Positions 52,286 to 64,000 of a stretch of DNA of 64,000 bases are shown here, piece by piece. Under the pieces are notes generated by a model, which saw only the letters and a program-made list of their open reading frames with translations, was not told where the DNA came from and searched no databases. This DNA comes from Nocardioides astragali (GTDB taxonomy: Bacteria; Actinomycetota; Actinomycetes; Propionibacteriales; Nocardioidaceae), in the NCBI RefSeq assembly GCF_024436375.1, contig NZ_JAFMZM010000002.1, positions 434,001 to 498,000 of the forward strand, written 5' to 3'. Numbering within the stretch: the stretch's first letter is position 1; every line of letters begins with the position of its first letter. The position numbers and the translations under genes were made by a program.

Positions 52286-53577
52286 GTCAAGTGATGGGTC
52301 AGCCGGCCCGCCAGCGGACCAGGTACGAGGCCGACGACCGCGGCTACTTCGGCGAGACGTGGGGCGGGCGGTTCATGCCGGAGGCCCTCGTCGCGGCGCT
52401 CGACGAGCTCACTGACGCCTGGCAGGAGGCCATGGCCGACGAGTCCTTCGTCTCCGAGTTCGAGCGGGTGCTGCGCGAGTACGCCGGCACGCCGAGCATG
52501 CTCTACCACGCCGAGCGGCTGTCCGAGATCGCCGGCGCCCGCGTGCTGCTCAAGCGCGAGGACCTCAACCACACGGGTGCCCACAAGGTCCGCAACGTGA
52601 TGGGGCAGGCGCTCCTGACCAAGCGGATGGGCAAGACGCGGGTGATCGCGGAGACGGGGGCCGGCCAGCACGGTGTCGCCAGCGCCACCGCGGCTGCGTG
52701 GTTCGACCTCGACTGCACCGTCTACATGGGCGCCGTCGACACCCGCCGCCAGGCGCTCAACGTCGCGCGCATGCAGCTGCTCGGCGCCACGGTGATCCCG
52801 GTCGAGTCCGGCAGCGCCACCCTCAAGGACGCGATCAACGAGGCCCTGCGCGACTGGGTCGCCAGCGTCGACCACACCGCCTACCTCTTCGGCACCGCCG
52901 CCGGTCCGCACCCGTTCCCGAGCATGGTCCGCGACTTCTGCCGCGGCATCGGCGACGAGGCCCGCGCCCAGTGCCTCGAGCAGTACGGCGTGCTGCCGGA
53001 CGCGGTCGCGGCGTGCGTGGGCGGCGGCTCCAACGCGATCGGCCTGTTCACCGCCTTCCTCGAGGACGAGGGGGTCGAGATCCACGGGTTCGAGCCCGGG
53101 GGTGACGGCGTGGAGACCGGCCGTCACGCGGCCACGATCCACGCAGGTGAGGCGGGAGTGCTCCACGGCGCCCGCACCTACGTCCTGCAGGACGAGGACG
53201 GCCAGACCATCGAGTCCCACTCCATCTCCGCCGGGCTCGACTACCCCGGCGTCGGTCCGCAGCACTCGTGGCTCGCGGCCTCCGGGCGGGCGTCGTACAC
53301 GCCCGTGACGGACGCCGAGGCCATGCAGGCGATGGCGTTGCTGAGCCGCACCGAGGGCATCATCCCCGCGATCGAGTCCGCGCACGCCGTGGCGGGTGCG
53401 CTCGAGGTGGCCAAGCGGCTGGGGCAGGAGAAGGGGCCAGACGCGACGATCATCATCAACCTGAGCGGGCGCGGCGACAAGGACATGGGGACGGCCATCG
53501 AGTGGTTCGGCCTCGGTGACGCTGAGGAAGGGCCCGACGCCGACCTCGAGCAGGTCGAGAAGGAGGCCGAGCAGTGA
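52282..53577 (+). CDS. trpB: Tryptophan synthase beta subunit
   Basis: A 431-residue PLP enzyme joining indole and serine. The lysine in [11 protein letters not shown] holds [11 protein letters not shown] binds its phosphate, and ETGAGQHG lines the active site. The C-terminal tail (about 405-431) is acidic. The GTG start overlaps trpC and the end overlaps trpA by 4 nt, which fits balanced synthesis of the complex. Confidence 0.97.
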   Translation: MSQVMGQPARQRTRYEADDRGYFGETWGGRFMPEALVAALDELTDAWQEAMADESFVSEFERVLREYAGTPSMLYHAERLSEIAGARVLLKREDLNHTGAHKVRNVMGQALLTKRMGKTRVIAETGAGQHGVASATAAAWFDLDCTVYMGAVDTRRQALNVARMQLLGATVIPVESGSATLKDAINEALRDWVASVDHTAYLFGTAAGPHPFPSMVRDFCRGIGDEARAQCLEQYGVLPDAVAACVGGGSNAIGLFTAFLEDEGVEIHGFEPGGDGVETGRHAATIHAGEAGVLHGARTYVLQDEDGQTIESHSISAGLDYPGVGPQHSWLAASGRASYTPVTDAEAMQAMALLSRTEGIIPAIESAHAVAGALEVAKRLGQEKGPDATIIINLSGRGDKDMGTAIEWFGLGDAEEGPDADLEQVEKEAEQ

Positions 53578-54392
53578 CGGCGACCACCACCTCCACCTCG
53601 ACCGCCTTCGCGAAGGCGCGCGCCGAGGACCGGTCGGCGCTGATCGGCTACCTCCCCGCCGGGTTCCCCACGGTCGAGGGATCGGTCACCGCGCTGCGCG
53701 CGATGGTCGAGGCCGGCTGCGACGCGATCGAGATCGGCCTGCCCTACAGCGACCCGGTGATGGACGGCCCGACCATCCAGGCCGCGGCCCAGCAGGCGCT
53801 CGACGCCGGCGTGCGCACCAAGGACGTCCTCGAGGTGGTCGCGGCCGTCGCCGAGACCGGGGTGCCGACCCTCGTGATGACCTACTGGAACCCCATCGAG
53901 CGCTACGGCGTGGAGCGGTGGGCCGCCGACCTGGCCGAGGCCGGGGGAGCCGGGCTCATCACGCCCGACATCACCCCCGACTACGGCACCGAGTGGATCG
54001 AGGCGGCCGACGCGCACGACCTCGACAAGGTGTTCCTGGTCGCGCCCAGCTCCACCGACGAGCGGGTCGCGATGACCGCCCGCGCGAGCCGCGGCTTCGT
54101 CTACGCCGCCGCCGTCATGGGCGTCACGGGTGCCCGCGACGCCACCTCAGACCTCGCCGGTCCGCTGGTGGGCCGGGTGCGCGCCACGGGCGACATCCCC
54201 GTCGCTGTCGGCATCGGCGTCAGCAACGGCGACCAGGCCGCCGAGGTGGCCGCGTACGCAGACGGGGTGATCGTCGGCTCGGCCTTCGTCCGGACCCTGC
54301 TCGACCACCCCGGCGACGAGGCTGCGGGCATCGAGGCGCTGCGGGCACTGACCGCCGACCTGGCCGAGGGCGTACGACGTGGCAAGAGGTAG
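53574..54392 (+). CDS. trpA: Tryptophan synthase alpha subunit
   Basis: A 272-residue TIM barrel that cleaves indole-3-glycerol phosphate to indole for Trp[24 protein letters not shown] (catalytic Asp) and GVGISNG-like [12 protein letters not shown] are present. The GTG start overlaps trpB; the downstream Sco1-like gene starts within its last codons. Confidence 0.96.
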   Translation: MTATTTSTSTAFAKARAEDRSALIGYLPAGFPTVEGSVTALRAMVEAGCDAIEIGLPYSDPVMDGPTIQAAAQQALDAGVRTKDVLEVVAAVAETGVPTLVMTYWNPIERYGVERWAADLAEAGGAGLITPDITPDYGTEWIEAADAHDLDKVFLVAPSSTDERVAMTARASRGFVYAAAVMGVTGARDATSDLAGPLVGRVRATGDIPVAVGIGVSNGDQAAEVAAYADGVIVGSAFVRTLLDHPGDEAAGIEALRALTADLAEGVRRGKR

Positions 54393-55005
54393 GACCCTCC
54401 TGGCCGTGTCGCTGCTCGGGCTCGTCACGGCCTGCGGTGGCGGGGGAGAGCCGGCGGAGCTCACCGGAACCTCCCTCGACCCGCCCTTCGAGGTGTCGTC
54501 CACACCCCTCGTCGACACCGACGGCGAGGCCTACAGCCTCACCGAGGACACCGACGAGGACCTCACGCTGGTCTTCTTCGGCTACACCAACTGCCCCGAC
54601 ATCTGCGGGCAGGTGATGGCGACGCTGGCCGGCACCCTGACCCGCCTCGACGATGGGCAGAAGGAGCGGCTGGACGTCGTCTTCGTGACCACGGACCCGG
54701 CGCGTGACGACGAGGCGGTCGTCGCCGACTACGTCAGCGCCTTCGACCCGAGCATCGTCGGCCTCACGGGCGACCTCGCCGCCATCAGGGACGTCGCGTC
54801 GAGCATGAAGGTCGCCATCGGCTACTTCGACGCCTCCGGCAAGGAGCTCGACCCGGCCACCCTGCCCGACGCCGGCTACGACGTCGACCACGGCACCCAG
54901 GTCTTCGGGATCAGCGCCGACGACGACGTCGAGACGTTCTGGAGCTCCGACGTGTCCCAGGCCCAGCTCGCCCACGACGTCACCATGTTGCTCGACCAAG
55001 GATGA
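54379..55005 (+). CDS. Sco1/SenC-family copper chaperone lipoprotein
   Basis: A 208-residue protein. The lipoprotein signal ends at LVTACGG. The thioredoxin-like domain has the CxxxC copper motif in GYTNCPDICG and a later histidine in YDVDHGTQVF, both needed for Cu binding in Sco proteins. The family delivers copper to cytochrome oxidase CuA or acts as a redox protein. It overlaps trpA by 14 nt and lgt by 4 nt. Lgt would acylate this very protein, which fits the pairing. Confidence 0.9.
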   Translation: MARGRTLLAVSLLGLVTACGGGGEPAELTGTSLDPPFEVSSTPLVDTDGEAYSLTEDTDEDLTLVFFGYTNCPDICGQVMATLAGTLTRLDDGQKERLDVVFVTTDPARDDEAVVADYVSAFDPSIVGLTGDLAAIRDVASSMKVAIGYFDASGKELDPATLPDAGYDVDHGTQVFGISADDDVETFWSSDVSQAQLAHDVTMLLDQG

Positions 55006-56018
55006 TGCTTCCCATGCCCTCCCCGGATCTCACGCTGGACACCGCGCTGGTGACCCTCATGTCCATCCCCAGCCCCGCCGACGGCGTGTGGAACCTCGGT
55101 CCCGTGCCGATCCGCGGCTACGCGCTGAGCATCATCCTCGGCATCGTCCTGGCGATCTGGATCGGGGAGCGCCGCTGGGTCGCTCGCGGCGGCCGGGCCG
55201 GTGAGGTCAGCGACCTGGCCATCTGGGGGGTGCCGTTCGGCCTGGTCGGTGGGCGGCTCTACCACGTCGCCACCGACTGGGAGCTCTACTTCGGCGAGGG
55301 CGAGAACCCGGTCACCGCGTTGTACGTCTGGCGCGGCGGTCTCGGCATCTGGGGCGCCATCGCCCTCGGAGCGCTCGGCATCTGGATCGGCGCGCGTGTG
55401 CGCGGCATCAAGATCGTGCCGCTCCTCGACGCCATTGCCCCGGGCGTGCTGGTCGCACAGGCGATGGGCCGCTGGGGCAACTGGTTCAACCAGGAGCTCT
55501 ACGGCCGTCCCACGGACCTGCCCTGGGGCCTGGAGATCGACGTCGCCCACCGGCCGTCGCAGTACCTCGACGTGACGACGTTCCACCCGGCCTTCCTCTA
55601 CGAGTGCCTCTGGAACCTCGCGGCCTTCGCGCTGCTCATCTGGCTCGACCGACGCTTCCGCCTCGGCCACGGCCGGGTGGCGGCGCTCTACGTGATGCTC
55701 TACACCGCCGGGCGCGGCTGGATCGAGAACCTGCGCATCGACGACGTGCAGCTCAACGACGTGTTCGGCCTCCGCCTCAACGTGTGGACCTCGATCGTGC
55801 TGTTCGTGCTGGCCGCGCTCTACTTCGTGTGGTCGGCGCGGCGCCACCCCGGGCGCGAGGAGCAGGTGCGCACCCGCGAGCCGGAGCCCGACGGCGCCGC
55901 CGACTCCGCGGACGACTCCGCCGAAGACTCCACCGACTCACCGGACCCGGACGCCTCCGCGGGCTCGGGTGCCTCCGAGGACTCCCGTGACCAGCCCGCG
56001 GCCGGTCCCACGGCCTGA
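55002..56018 (+). CDS. lgt: Prolipoprotein diacylglyceryl transferase
   Basis: A 338-residue membrane enzyme that attaches diacylglycerol to lipobox cysteines. About seven helices, [16 protein letters not shown] (the Lgt signature) and the HPAFLYEC segment are present. The last 55 residues are an Asp/Ser/Glu/Pro-rich cytoplasmic tail, longer than in E. coli and typical of actinobacteria. It lies directly after the Sco1-like gene, with a hairpin 10 bp after the stop. Confidence 0.95.
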   Translation: MMLPMPSPDLTLDTALVTLMSIPSPADGVWNLGPVPIRGYALSIILGIVLAIWIGERRWVARGGRAGEVSDLAIWGVPFGLVGGRLYHVATDWELYFGEGENPVTALYVWRGGLGIWGAIALGALGIWIGARVRGIKIVPLLDAIAPGVLVAQAMGRWGNWFNQELYGRPTDLPWGLEIDVAHRPSQYLDVTTFHPAFLYECLWNLAAFALLIWLDRRFRLGHGRVAALYVMLYTAGRGWIENLRIDDVQLNDVFGLRLNVWTSIVLFVLAALYFVWSARRHPGREEQVRTREPEPDGAADSADDSAEDSTDSPDPDASAGSGASEDSRDQPAAGPTA

Positions 56019-56027
56019 AACACCCCG

Positions 56028-56049
56028 CACCGGCGGCCACCCGCCGGTG
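56028..56049 (+). terminator. Hairpin terminator after lgt
   Basis: A perfect 9-bp stem, CACCGGCGG with CCGCCGGTG, has a CCAC loop and lies 10 bp after lgt. It has no T-run, as is common for actinobacterial terminators. It separates the trp-lgt unit from gltB. Confidence 0.6.
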
Positions 56050-56160
56050 ATATGTTCCGTCTCGCTCGGGCCAACGTCGTCCCCAGCGGTATCGCCCAAC
56101 CCAGGCCTGCCCGGGAACTCGTTCCCTGGCGTGTCGAGACGACGACGGGAGAATGCCTCC

Positions 56161-59100
56161 ATGCACGCATTCCCGCCGAACTTCCCTGCTGCTCAGGGTC
56201 TCTACGACCCTCGCCAGGAGAAGGACGCCTGCGGCGTCGCCATGGTGGCGACCCTGACGGGTGAGGCCAGCCACGACATCGTGGCGAAGGCGCTCACCGC
56301 CCTGCGCAACCTCGACCACCGCGGCGCTGCGGGCGCCGAGGTCAACTCCGGCGACGGTGCCGGCATCCTGCTCCAGGTCCCGGACACGTTCCTGCGCGAG
56401 GTCGCGCAGGAGGCGGGCTTCGAGCTGCCGCCGGCCCGGTCGTACGCCGTCGGCACGGCGTTCCTGCCCGGTGACGCGGACACGGTCGCCAAGACCCGTC
56501 AGCGGATCGAGGAGATCGCCGACGAGGAGGGCCTCGTCGTCCTCGGGTGGCGCGAGGTCCCCATCGACGACTCCACCCTCGGTGCGACCGCTCGCAGCGT
56601 CATGCCGACGTTCGCCCAGCTGTTCGTGGCCGGCAAGGGCGCCCGGGTCAGCGGCATGGGCCTGGAGCGCCTGGCGTTCTGCCTGCGCAAGCGCGCCGAG
56701 TCCGAGACCGACGTCTACTTCCCGTCGCTCTCCTCGCGCACCCTGGCCTACAAGGGCATGCTCACCACCGACCAGCTCGACCGGGTCTTCCCCGACCTGA
56801 CCGACGAGCGCGTCGCCTCGGCGATGGCGGTCGTGCACTCGCGCTTCTCCACCAACACCTTCCCGAGCTGGCCGCTGGCCCACCCGTTCCGGTTCATCGC
56901 GCACAACGGCGAGATCAACACCGTGATGGGCAACCGCAACTGGATGCGGGCTCGCGAGGCACTGCTCGAGAGCGACCTGATCCCCGGCGACCTCGAGCGG
57001 CTCTTCCCGATCTGCACCCCGGGGGCCTCGGACTCGGCGTCCTTCGACGAGGTCCTCGAGCTGCTGCACCTCGCCGGACGCTCGTTGCCGCACGCGGTGC
57101 TGATGATGATCCCGGAGGCCTGGGAGAACCACCGCGACATGGACGCCCAGCGCCGGGCGTTCTACGAGTTCCACTCCACGTTGATGGAGCCGTGGGACGG
57201 GCCTGCCTGCGTCGTGTTCACGGACGGCACGCAGATCGGCGCGGTCCTGGACCGCAACGGCCTGCGCCCCTCGCGCTACTGGGTCACCGACGACGGGCTG
57301 GTGGTGCTCGCGTCCGAGGTCGGCGTGCTCGACCTCGACCCGGCCACCGTGGTCCGCAAGGGCCGGCTCCAGCCCGGCCGCATGTTCCTCGTCGACACCG
57401 AGGAGCACCGGATCATCGAGGACGAGGAGATCAAGAGCCAGCTCGCCTCGGAGCACCCCTACGACGAGTGGCTGCACGCCGGCCTGATCCACCTCGACGA
57501 CGTCGACGACCTCGAGCACATCGTGCACACGCACGCCTCGGTCACCCGGCGCCAGCAGGTCTTCGGCTACAGCGAGGAGGAGCTGCGGGTCCTGCTGAGC
57601 CCGATGGCCAACACGGGCGGCGAGGCGCTCGGCTCGATGGGCACCGACACGCCGATCGCCGCGCTCAGCGACAAGCCGCGGCTGCTGTTCGACTACTTCT
57701 CCCAGCTGTTCGCCCAGGTGACGAACCCGCCGCTCGACGCGATCCGCGAGGAGCTGGTCACCTCGCTCAGCGGGTCGATCGGCCCGGAGGCCAACCTCCT
57801 GGCTCCGACGCCGGCGTCGTGCCGCCAGATCGTCCTGCCGTTCCCCGTCTTCTCCAACGACGACCTCTCGAAGATCCGGCACATCAACCGCAACGGCGAC
57901 ATGCCGGGCTTCCAGGTCCACGTCGTCCGCGGCCTCTACGACGTGGCCGGGGGAGGTGAGGCCCTCGCCGCGCGCCTCGACGAGCTGTGCGCCGAGGTCT
58001 CCGACGCGATCGCCGAGGGTGCCCGGATCATCGTGCTCTCCGACCGCCACAGCACCGCCGACCTGGCGCCGATCCCGTCGCTGCTGCTGACCGGCGCCGT
58101 CCACCACCACCTGATCCGCGAGAAGACCCGCACCCAGGTGGGGCTGCTGGTCGAGGCCGGCGACGTCCGCGAGGTCCACCACGTGGCCCTGCTGGTCGGC
58201 TACGGCGCGGCCGCTGTCAACCCGTACCTCGCCATGGAGTCCGTCGAGGACCTCGCGCGCGAGGGCTACTTCGTCAAGGTCGAGCCCGAGAAGGCCGTCG
58301 CCAACCTGATCAAGGCGCTCGGCAAGGGCGTGCTCAAGGTGATGTCCAAGATGGGCGTCTCGACGGTCGCCTCCTACACCGGCGCCAAGATCTTCGAGTC
58401 GGTCGGCCTCTCCCAGACCGTCATCGACCGCTACTTCACCGGTACGACGTCCAAGCTCGGCGGCATCGAGCTCGCGACGATCGCCGAGGAGGTGGCCCGC
58501 CGGCACGCGACGGCGTACCCCCGTGGGGGCATCTCGCCGGCGCACCGCGAGCTCGCCATCGGCGGGGAGTACCAGTGGCGCCGCGAGGGCGAGCCGCACC
58601 TGTTCGACCCGGAGACGGTTTTCCGGCTCCAGCACTCCACGCGCACCGGCAGCTACGACATCTTCAAGCAGTACACCGCCCGGGTGAACGAGCAGTCCGA
58701 GCGGCTGATGACCCTGCGCGGGCTGTTCACCTTCAAGGACGGCGTCCGCGAGCCGGTCGACATCGACGAGGTCGAGCCGGTCTCCGAGATCGTGAAGCGC
58801 TTCTCCACCGGCGCGATGTCCTACGGCTCGATCAGCCAGGAGGCGCACGAGACCCTCGCGATCGCCATGAACCGGCTGGGCGCCAAGTCCAACACCGGTG
58901 AGGGAGGCGAGGACCCCGACCGGCTGTACGACCCGGAGCGACGCTCCTCGATCAAGCAGGTCGCGTCCGGCCGGTTCGGCGTCACGTCCGAGTACCTCAC
59001 CAACGCCGACGACATCCAGATCAAGATGGCGCAGGGCGCCAAGCCCGGCGAGGGCGGCCAGCTGCCCGGCCACAAGGTCTACCCCTGGGTCGCCAAGACG

Positions 59101-60723
59101 CGGCACTCCACTCCGGGCGTCGGCCTGATCAGCCCGCCGCCGCACCACGACATCTACTCGATCGAGGACCTGGCGCAGCTGATCCACGACCTCAAGAACG
59201 CCAACCCGGCCGCGCGCATCCACGTCAAGCTCGTCTCCGAGGTCGGCATCGGCACGGTCGCGGCGGGCGTGTCCAAGGCCCACGCCGACGTCGTCCTGGT
59301 CTCCGGGCACGACGGCGGCACCGGCGCGTCGCCGCTGACTTCCCTCAAGCACGCGGGTGGTCCGTGGGAGCTCGGTCTCGCCGAGACGCAGCAGACGCTG
59401 CTCCTCAACGGGCTGCGCGACCGGATCGTGGTGCAGGCCGACGGCCAGCTCAAGACCGGCCGTGACGTGATCATCGCGGCCCTGCTCGGCGCCGAGGAGT
59501 ACGGCTTCGCGACCGCCCCGCTGGTCGTCAGCGGCTGCATCATGATGCGGGTCTGCCACCTCGACACCTGCCCCGTAGGGGTCGCGACGCAGAACCCGGT
59601 GCTGCGCGAGCGCTTCAACGGGCAGGCCGACCACGTCGTGAACTTCTTCGAGTTCATCGCCCAGGAGGTCCGCGAGCTGATGGCCGAGCTGGGCTTCCGC
59701 AGCCTCGACGAGGCCATCGGCCAGGTCGGCACGCTCGACGTCGCCGAGGCCGTGGGCCACTGGAAGGCCGCCGGGCTCGACCTGGCGCCGATCCTCCACC
59801 AGGCCTCCCGGCACGGGGAGTTCGGCCAGTTCGAGGACCAGGATCTCCGGAACACCAAGGTGCAGGACCACGGACTCGACAAGGCGCTCGACAACGAGCT
59901 GATCGCCATCGCGGCTCCGGCGCTCGAGACGGGCGAGCCGGTGCGCGCCCAGGTCGCGATCCGCAACGTCAACCGCACGGTGGGCACGATGCTCGGCCAC
60001 GAGGTGACCAAGCGCTATCGCGGCGAGGGTCTGCCCGAGGGCACGATCGACATCACCCTCACGGGATCGGCCGGTCAGTCGTTCGGGGCGTTCGTGCCCC
60101 GCGGGATCACCCTGCGCCTGGAGGGCGACGCCAACGACTACGTCGGGAAGGGCCTCTCCGGCGGTCGCATCATCGTGCGACCCGACCGTGCCGCGACGTT
60201 CGAGGCGGGCGAGCAGATCATCGCCGGCAACACGATCGGCTACGGCGCCACCTCGGGGCAGATCTTCCTGAGCGGGCGGGCCGGCGAGCGGTTCTGCGTC
60301 CGCAACTCCGGCGCGAGCGCCGTGGTCGAGGGCGTCGGCGACCACGCCTGCGAGTACATGACCGGCGGCGTCGTCGTCGTGCTCGGGCAGACGGGACGCA
60401 ACTTCGCGGCCGGCATGTCCGGGGGCTACGCCTTCGTGCTCGACCTCGACGAGACCCGCGTCAACCCCGAGCTGGTCGAGCTGGCGCCTGTCGCCGGCAA
60501 GGCGGCCGACGAGCTCAGGTCGCTCGTCGAGCAGCACGCCGAGGAGACCGGGTCCACCATCGCGGCAGCGCTGCTGGCCGACTGGGACGGATCGCTCGCC
60601 CGCTTCACCGAGGTGATGCCGAGCGACTTCAAACGCGTGCTCGAGGCTCGGGAGGAGGCCCTCGAGGAGGGCCTCGACGAGGACGAGGCCGCAGCGCGGA
60701 TCATGGAGGTCCTCCATGGGTGA
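56161..60723 (+). CDS. gltB: Glutamate synthase large subunit
   Basis: A 1520-residue enzyme that takes ammonia from glutamine and makes glutamate from 2-oxoglutarate. After a 23-residue propeptide, Cys24 in DACGVAMVA is the amidotransferase nucleophile. The central FMN-binding synthase domain has [11 protein letters not shown] near 1050. The 3Fe-4S cysteines are in [13 protein letters not shown] near 1130-1140. The C-terminal beta-helix ([11 protein letters not shown]) closes the protein. ATG 56161 follows GGGAG. gltD is 65 bp downstream, so the subunits are co-expressed. Confidence 0.97.
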   Translation: MHAFPPNFPAAQGLYDPRQEKDACGVAMVATLTGEASHDIVAKALTALRNLDHRGAAGAEVNSGDGAGILLQVPDTFLREVAQEAGFELPPARSYAVGTAFLPGDADTVAKTRQRIEEIADEEGLVVLGWREVPIDDSTLGATARSVMPTFAQLFVAGKGARVSGMGLERLAFCLRKRAESETDVYFPSLSSRTLAYKGMLTTDQLDRVFPDLTDERVASAMAVVHSRFSTNTFPSWPLAHPFRFIAHNGEINTVMGNRNWMRAREALLESDLIPGDLERLFPICTPGASDSASFDEVLELLHLAGRSLPHAVLMMIPEAWENHRDMDAQRRAFYEFHSTLMEPWDGPACVVFTDGTQIGAVLDRNGLRPSRYWVTDDGLVVLASEVGVLDLDPATVVRKGRLQPGRMFLVDTEEHRIIEDEEIKSQLASEHPYDEWLHAGLIHLDDVDDLEHIVHTHASVTRRQQVFGYSEEELRVLLSPMANTGGEALGSMGTDTPIAALSDKPRLLFDYFSQLFAQVTNPPLDAIREELVTSLSGSIGPEANLLAPTPASCRQIVLPFPVFSNDDLSKIRHINRNGDMPGFQVHVVRGLYDVAGGGEALAARLDELCAEVSDAIAEGARIIVLSDRHSTADLAPIPSLLLTGAVHHHLIREKTRTQVGLLVEAGDVREVHHVALLVGYGAAAVNPYLAMESVEDLAREGYFVKVEPEKAVANLIKALGKGVLKVMSKMGVSTVASYTGAKIFESVGLSQTVIDRYFTGTTSKLGGIELATIAEEVARRHATAYPRGGISPAHRELAIGGEYQWRREGEPHLFDPETVFRLQHSTRTGSYDIFKQYTARVNEQSERLMTLRGLFTFKDGVREPVDIDEVEPVSEIVKRFSTGAMSYGSISQEAHETLAIAMNRLGAKSNTGEGGEDPDRLYDPERRSSIKQVASGRFGVTSEYLTNADDIQIKMAQGAKPGEGGQLPGHKVYPWVAKTRHSTPGVGLISPPPHHDIYSIEDLAQLIHDLKNANPAARIHVKLVSEVGIGTVAAGVSKAHADVVLVSGHDGGTGASPLTSLKHAGGPWELGLAETQQTLLLNGLRDRIVVQADGQLKTGRDVIIAALLGAEEYGFATAPLVVSGCIMMRVCHLDTCPVGVATQNPVLRERFNGQADHVVNFFEFIAQEVRELMAELGFRSLDEAIGQVGTLDVAEAVGHWKAAGLDLAPILHQASRHGEFGQFEDQDLRNTKVQDHGLDKALDNELIAIAAPALETGEPVRAQVAIRNVNRTVGTMLGHEVTKRYRGEGLPEGTIDITLTGSAGQSFGAFVPRGITLRLEGDANDYVGKGLSGGRIIVRPDRAATFEAGEQIIAGNTIGYGATSGQIFLSGRAGERFCVRNSGASAVVEGVGDHACEYMTGGVVVVLGQTGRNFAAGMSGGYAFVLDLDETRVNPELVELAPVAGKAADELRSLVEQHAEETGSTIAAALLADWDGSLARFTEVMPSDFKRVLEAREEALEEGLDEDEAAARIMEVLHG

Positions 60724-60788
60724 GCATCCTCAGCACGAGTTGTCCTACCGCGAGCCTCGTTGCTCGCCCATGAAGAAGGTGACGCAGG

Positions 60789-62273
<1,485 letters not shown>

Positions 62274-62325
62274 GGCTCGGTGGCCGGGTCGTGGGACGCG
62301 GGCCTTGGAACGATCCAATGTCCGC

Positions 62326-62331
62326 TAGGCT
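62326..62331 (+). promoter_or_regulatory. -10 box TAGGCT for leaderless pyk
   Basis: TAGGCT ends 7 nt before the GTG start at 62339. TTGGAA lies 15 bp upstream and could serve as a -35. The arrangement suggests a leaderless transcript for pyruvate kinase. Confidence 0.55.
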
Positions 62332-62338
62332 GAGGCAC

Positions 62339-63787
62339 GTGCGTAGAGCAAAGATCGTCTGCACCCTCGGCCCCGCGGTGAACACCCCGGAGGGGATCCG
62401 AGCCCTTGTCGACGCAGGAATGGACGTCGCCCGGCTCAACATGAGCCACGGGGCGTACGCCGACCACGAGGCCGCCTACCGCCTGGTCCGCCAGGCCTCC
62501 GACGACACCGGACACGCGATCGGCGTCTTCGCCGACCTGCAGGGTCCCAAGATCCGCCTCGAGACCTTCGGCGACGGACCGGTGAAGCTGAAGAAGGGCG
62601 ACACGTTCACGATCACGACGCGTGACGTCGTCGGCGACTCGAAGCAGTGCGGCACGACCTACAAGGGACTGCCCGGTGACGTGAAGCCCGGCGACCCGCT
62701 GCTCATCGACGACGGCAAGGTACGCCTACGCGTGACGGCGGTCGACGGGCAGGACGTGGTCACCGAGGTCGTCGTGCCCGGCAAGGTCTCCAACAACAAG
62801 GGCATCAACCTGCCCGGAGTCGCGGTGTCGGTCCCGGCGCTGTCCGAGAAGGACACCGACGACCTTCGCTGGGCGCTGAGGCTCGGCGTGGACTTCGTCG
62901 CCCTCAGCTTCGTGCGCAGTGCCGCCGACGCGGAGGACGTGCGCGTGATCATGCGCGAGGAAGGCATCCACCTGCCGGTGATCGCCAAGATCGAGAAGCC
63001 GCAGGCCCTCGACAACATCGACGAGATCGTCGACGCCTTCGACGGCATCATGGTCGCCCGAGGTGACCTCGGCGTCGAGTGCCCGCTCGAGGACGTGCCG
63101 ATCCACCAGAAGCTGATCATCGACAAGGCCCGGCGCAACGCCAAGCCTGTCATCGTCGCCACCCAGATGCTCGAGTCGATGATCACGGCGCCCGCGCCCA
63201 CGCGCGCGGAGGCCAGTGACGTCGCCAACGCCGTCCTCGACGGCGCCGACGCCGTCATGCTCTCTGGGGAGACGAGCGTGGGGGAGTACCCCGTCGTCGC
63301 CGTGGAGACGATGGCTCGCATCGTGGAGTCCACCGAGAACCACGGTCTCGGCCACATGGCCGCAGTGACTTGGCAGCCGCACACGCGCGGCGGCATCATC
63401 GCCAAGGCCGCGGCCGAGGTCGCCGAGCGCGTCCACGCCGAGTACGTCGTGGCGTTCACGACCAGCGGCGACTCGGCCAAGCGCCTCTCGCGCTACCGCG
63501 GGCCGGTCCCGATCCTCGCCTTCACCCCCCAGTCCCGGACGCGATCGCAGCTCGCCCTGACCTGGGGTGTCGAGACCTTCCAGGGCGCCGAGGTCGAGCA
63601 CACCGACGAGATGGTGCGCCAGGTCGACGAGGCGCTCCTGGCGATCGGGCGGGTCACGGAGGGCGACCTCGTGGTCATCATCGCGGGCAGCCCGCCCGGC
63701 ATCCCCGGCTCGACCAACGCGCTGCGGATCCACCGGATGGGGGACGCGATCAACGAGGCCGCGCCGGCCTACCGACGCCTGAGCTGA
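62339..63787 (+). CDS. pyk: Pyruvate kinase
   Basis: A 482-residue enzyme converting phosphoenolpyruvate and ADP to pyruvate and ATP. RRAKIVCTLGPA opens the barrel, FADLQGPKIR and KIEKPQALDNIDEI carry active-site residues, MVARGDLGVE is the signature, and the C-domain begins near 350. The start is GTG 62339, consistent with the leaderless -10; ATG 62319 would add an overlapping leader and is less likely. The order gltB-gltD-pyk is common in actinobacteria. Confidence 0.96.
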   Translation: MRRAKIVCTLGPAVNTPEGIRALVDAGMDVARLNMSHGAYADHEAAYRLVRQASDDTGHAIGVFADLQGPKIRLETFGDGPVKLKKGDTFTITTRDVVGDSKQCGTTYKGLPGDVKPGDPLLIDDGKVRLRVTAVDGQDVVTEVVVPGKVSNNKGINLPGVAVSVPALSEKDTDDLRWALRLGVDFVALSFVRSAADAEDVRVIMREEGIHLPVIAKIEKPQALDNIDEIVDAFDGIMVARGDLGVECPLEDVPIHQKLIIDKARRNAKPVIVATQMLESMITAPAPTRAEASDVANAVLDGADAVMLSGETSVGEYPVVAVETMARIVESTENHGLGHMAAVTWQPHTRGGIIAKAAAEVAERVHAEYVVAFTTSGDSAKRLSRYRGPVPILAFTPQSRTRSQLALTWGVETFQGAEVEHTDEMVRQVDEALLAIGRVTEGDLVVIIAGSPPGIPGSTNALRIHRMGDAINEAAPAYRRLS

Positions 63788-63835
63788 CTCAGGCCTTCGG
63801 ACCGGTCAGCCCTACGGTCTCGATCCTTCGCGCAG

Positions 63836-64000
63836 CGGTGCGTGAGCGGCATTTCAGCAGCCAGGAATGCCGCTGGGGCACCGCTCGTACGGCGGGTTGC
63901 CCGCGACGCTCCCGCCACCGGTGCGTGAGCGGCATCTCGGCAGCCAGGAATGCCGCTGGGGCACCGCTCGTACGGCGGGTTGCCCGCGACGCTCCCGCCA
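63836..64000. repeat. 83-bp tandem repeat after pyk, continuing past window
   Basis: Two copies with an 83-bp period are visible; the second is cut one base short by the window end. They differ at two positions near AGCGGCATYTCRG. Each copy holds an 11-bp inverted repeat (AGCGGCATTTC against GGAATGCCGCT) and a smaller GCGGG-TTG-CCCGC hairpin. No coding frame is evident. It may be a palindromic REP- or MITE-like array, or a structured pyk 3' end. Confidence 0.85.

Noticed and set aside
55777..60717. A 1646-codon minus-strand frame antisense to lgt and gltB
   Set aside because: It is the complement of well-identified core genes, has no ribosome site and encodes an Asp/Arg/Val-rich string without family features.

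Overview
The window is high-GC DNA from an actinobacterium, most likely a member of the Nocardioidaceae close to Nocardioides. This rests on GC-rich third positions, frequent GTG starts, TANNNT-to-start leaderless promoters, and the order hisI / trp membrane protein / HGxxPAAW protein / trpC / trpB / trpA / lgt / gltB / gltD / pyk at the right end. Species cannot be fixed from sequence alone.

Region 1 (1-10 kb, accessory). A minus-strand, translationally coupled cluster encodes a GT60-like hydroxyproline/Skp1-type N-acetylglucosaminyltransferase homologue, a small protein carrying four proline-rich repeats, and a fusion of a prolyl-4-hydroxylase-like domain with a JmjC/cupin_8 domain. An unrecognised gene cut by the window edge lies downstream. 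Divergent to it is a 1371-residue subtilisin-like protease that also carries an M6-like domain with a damaged zinc motif. The obvious model is hydroxylation followed by glycosylation of the proline-rich repeat protein. That would be a bacterial counterpart of the eukaryotic Skp1 modification pathway and is the most novel candidate system here. A GAF/ATPase regulator and a truncated tyrosine recombinase follow.

Region 2 (11-43 kb). Two giant secreted proteins (2195 and about 6648 residues) lie on the minus strand with a lipoprotein gene between them. Both combine DNRLRE domains, right-handed beta-helices and long arrays of about 85-residue two-cysteine Ig-like repeats (16 and 37 by my count). 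A NarL-type two-component pair lies at each side. The two membrane histidine kinases are paralogous, and one pair is on the same strand just upstream of the giant genes, so it is the obvious candidate regulator.

Region 3 (43-49 kb). Small orphan genes are followed by a remnant mobilisable element: a MobF/TrwC relaxase-helicase with a possible oriT hairpin, then two small excisionase-like HTH proteins. The element abuts the 3' side of a tRNA cluster (Gly-Cys-Val, minus strand). No integrase, replication protein or type IV secretion genes are present.

Region 4 (49-64 kb, core). A class IV aminotransferase, hisI, tryptophan genes (trpE is absent from the place where many actinobacteria have it), a Sco1-like lipoprotein, lgt, both glutamate synthase subunits and pyruvate kinase are followed by 83-bp tandem repeats that run off the window end.
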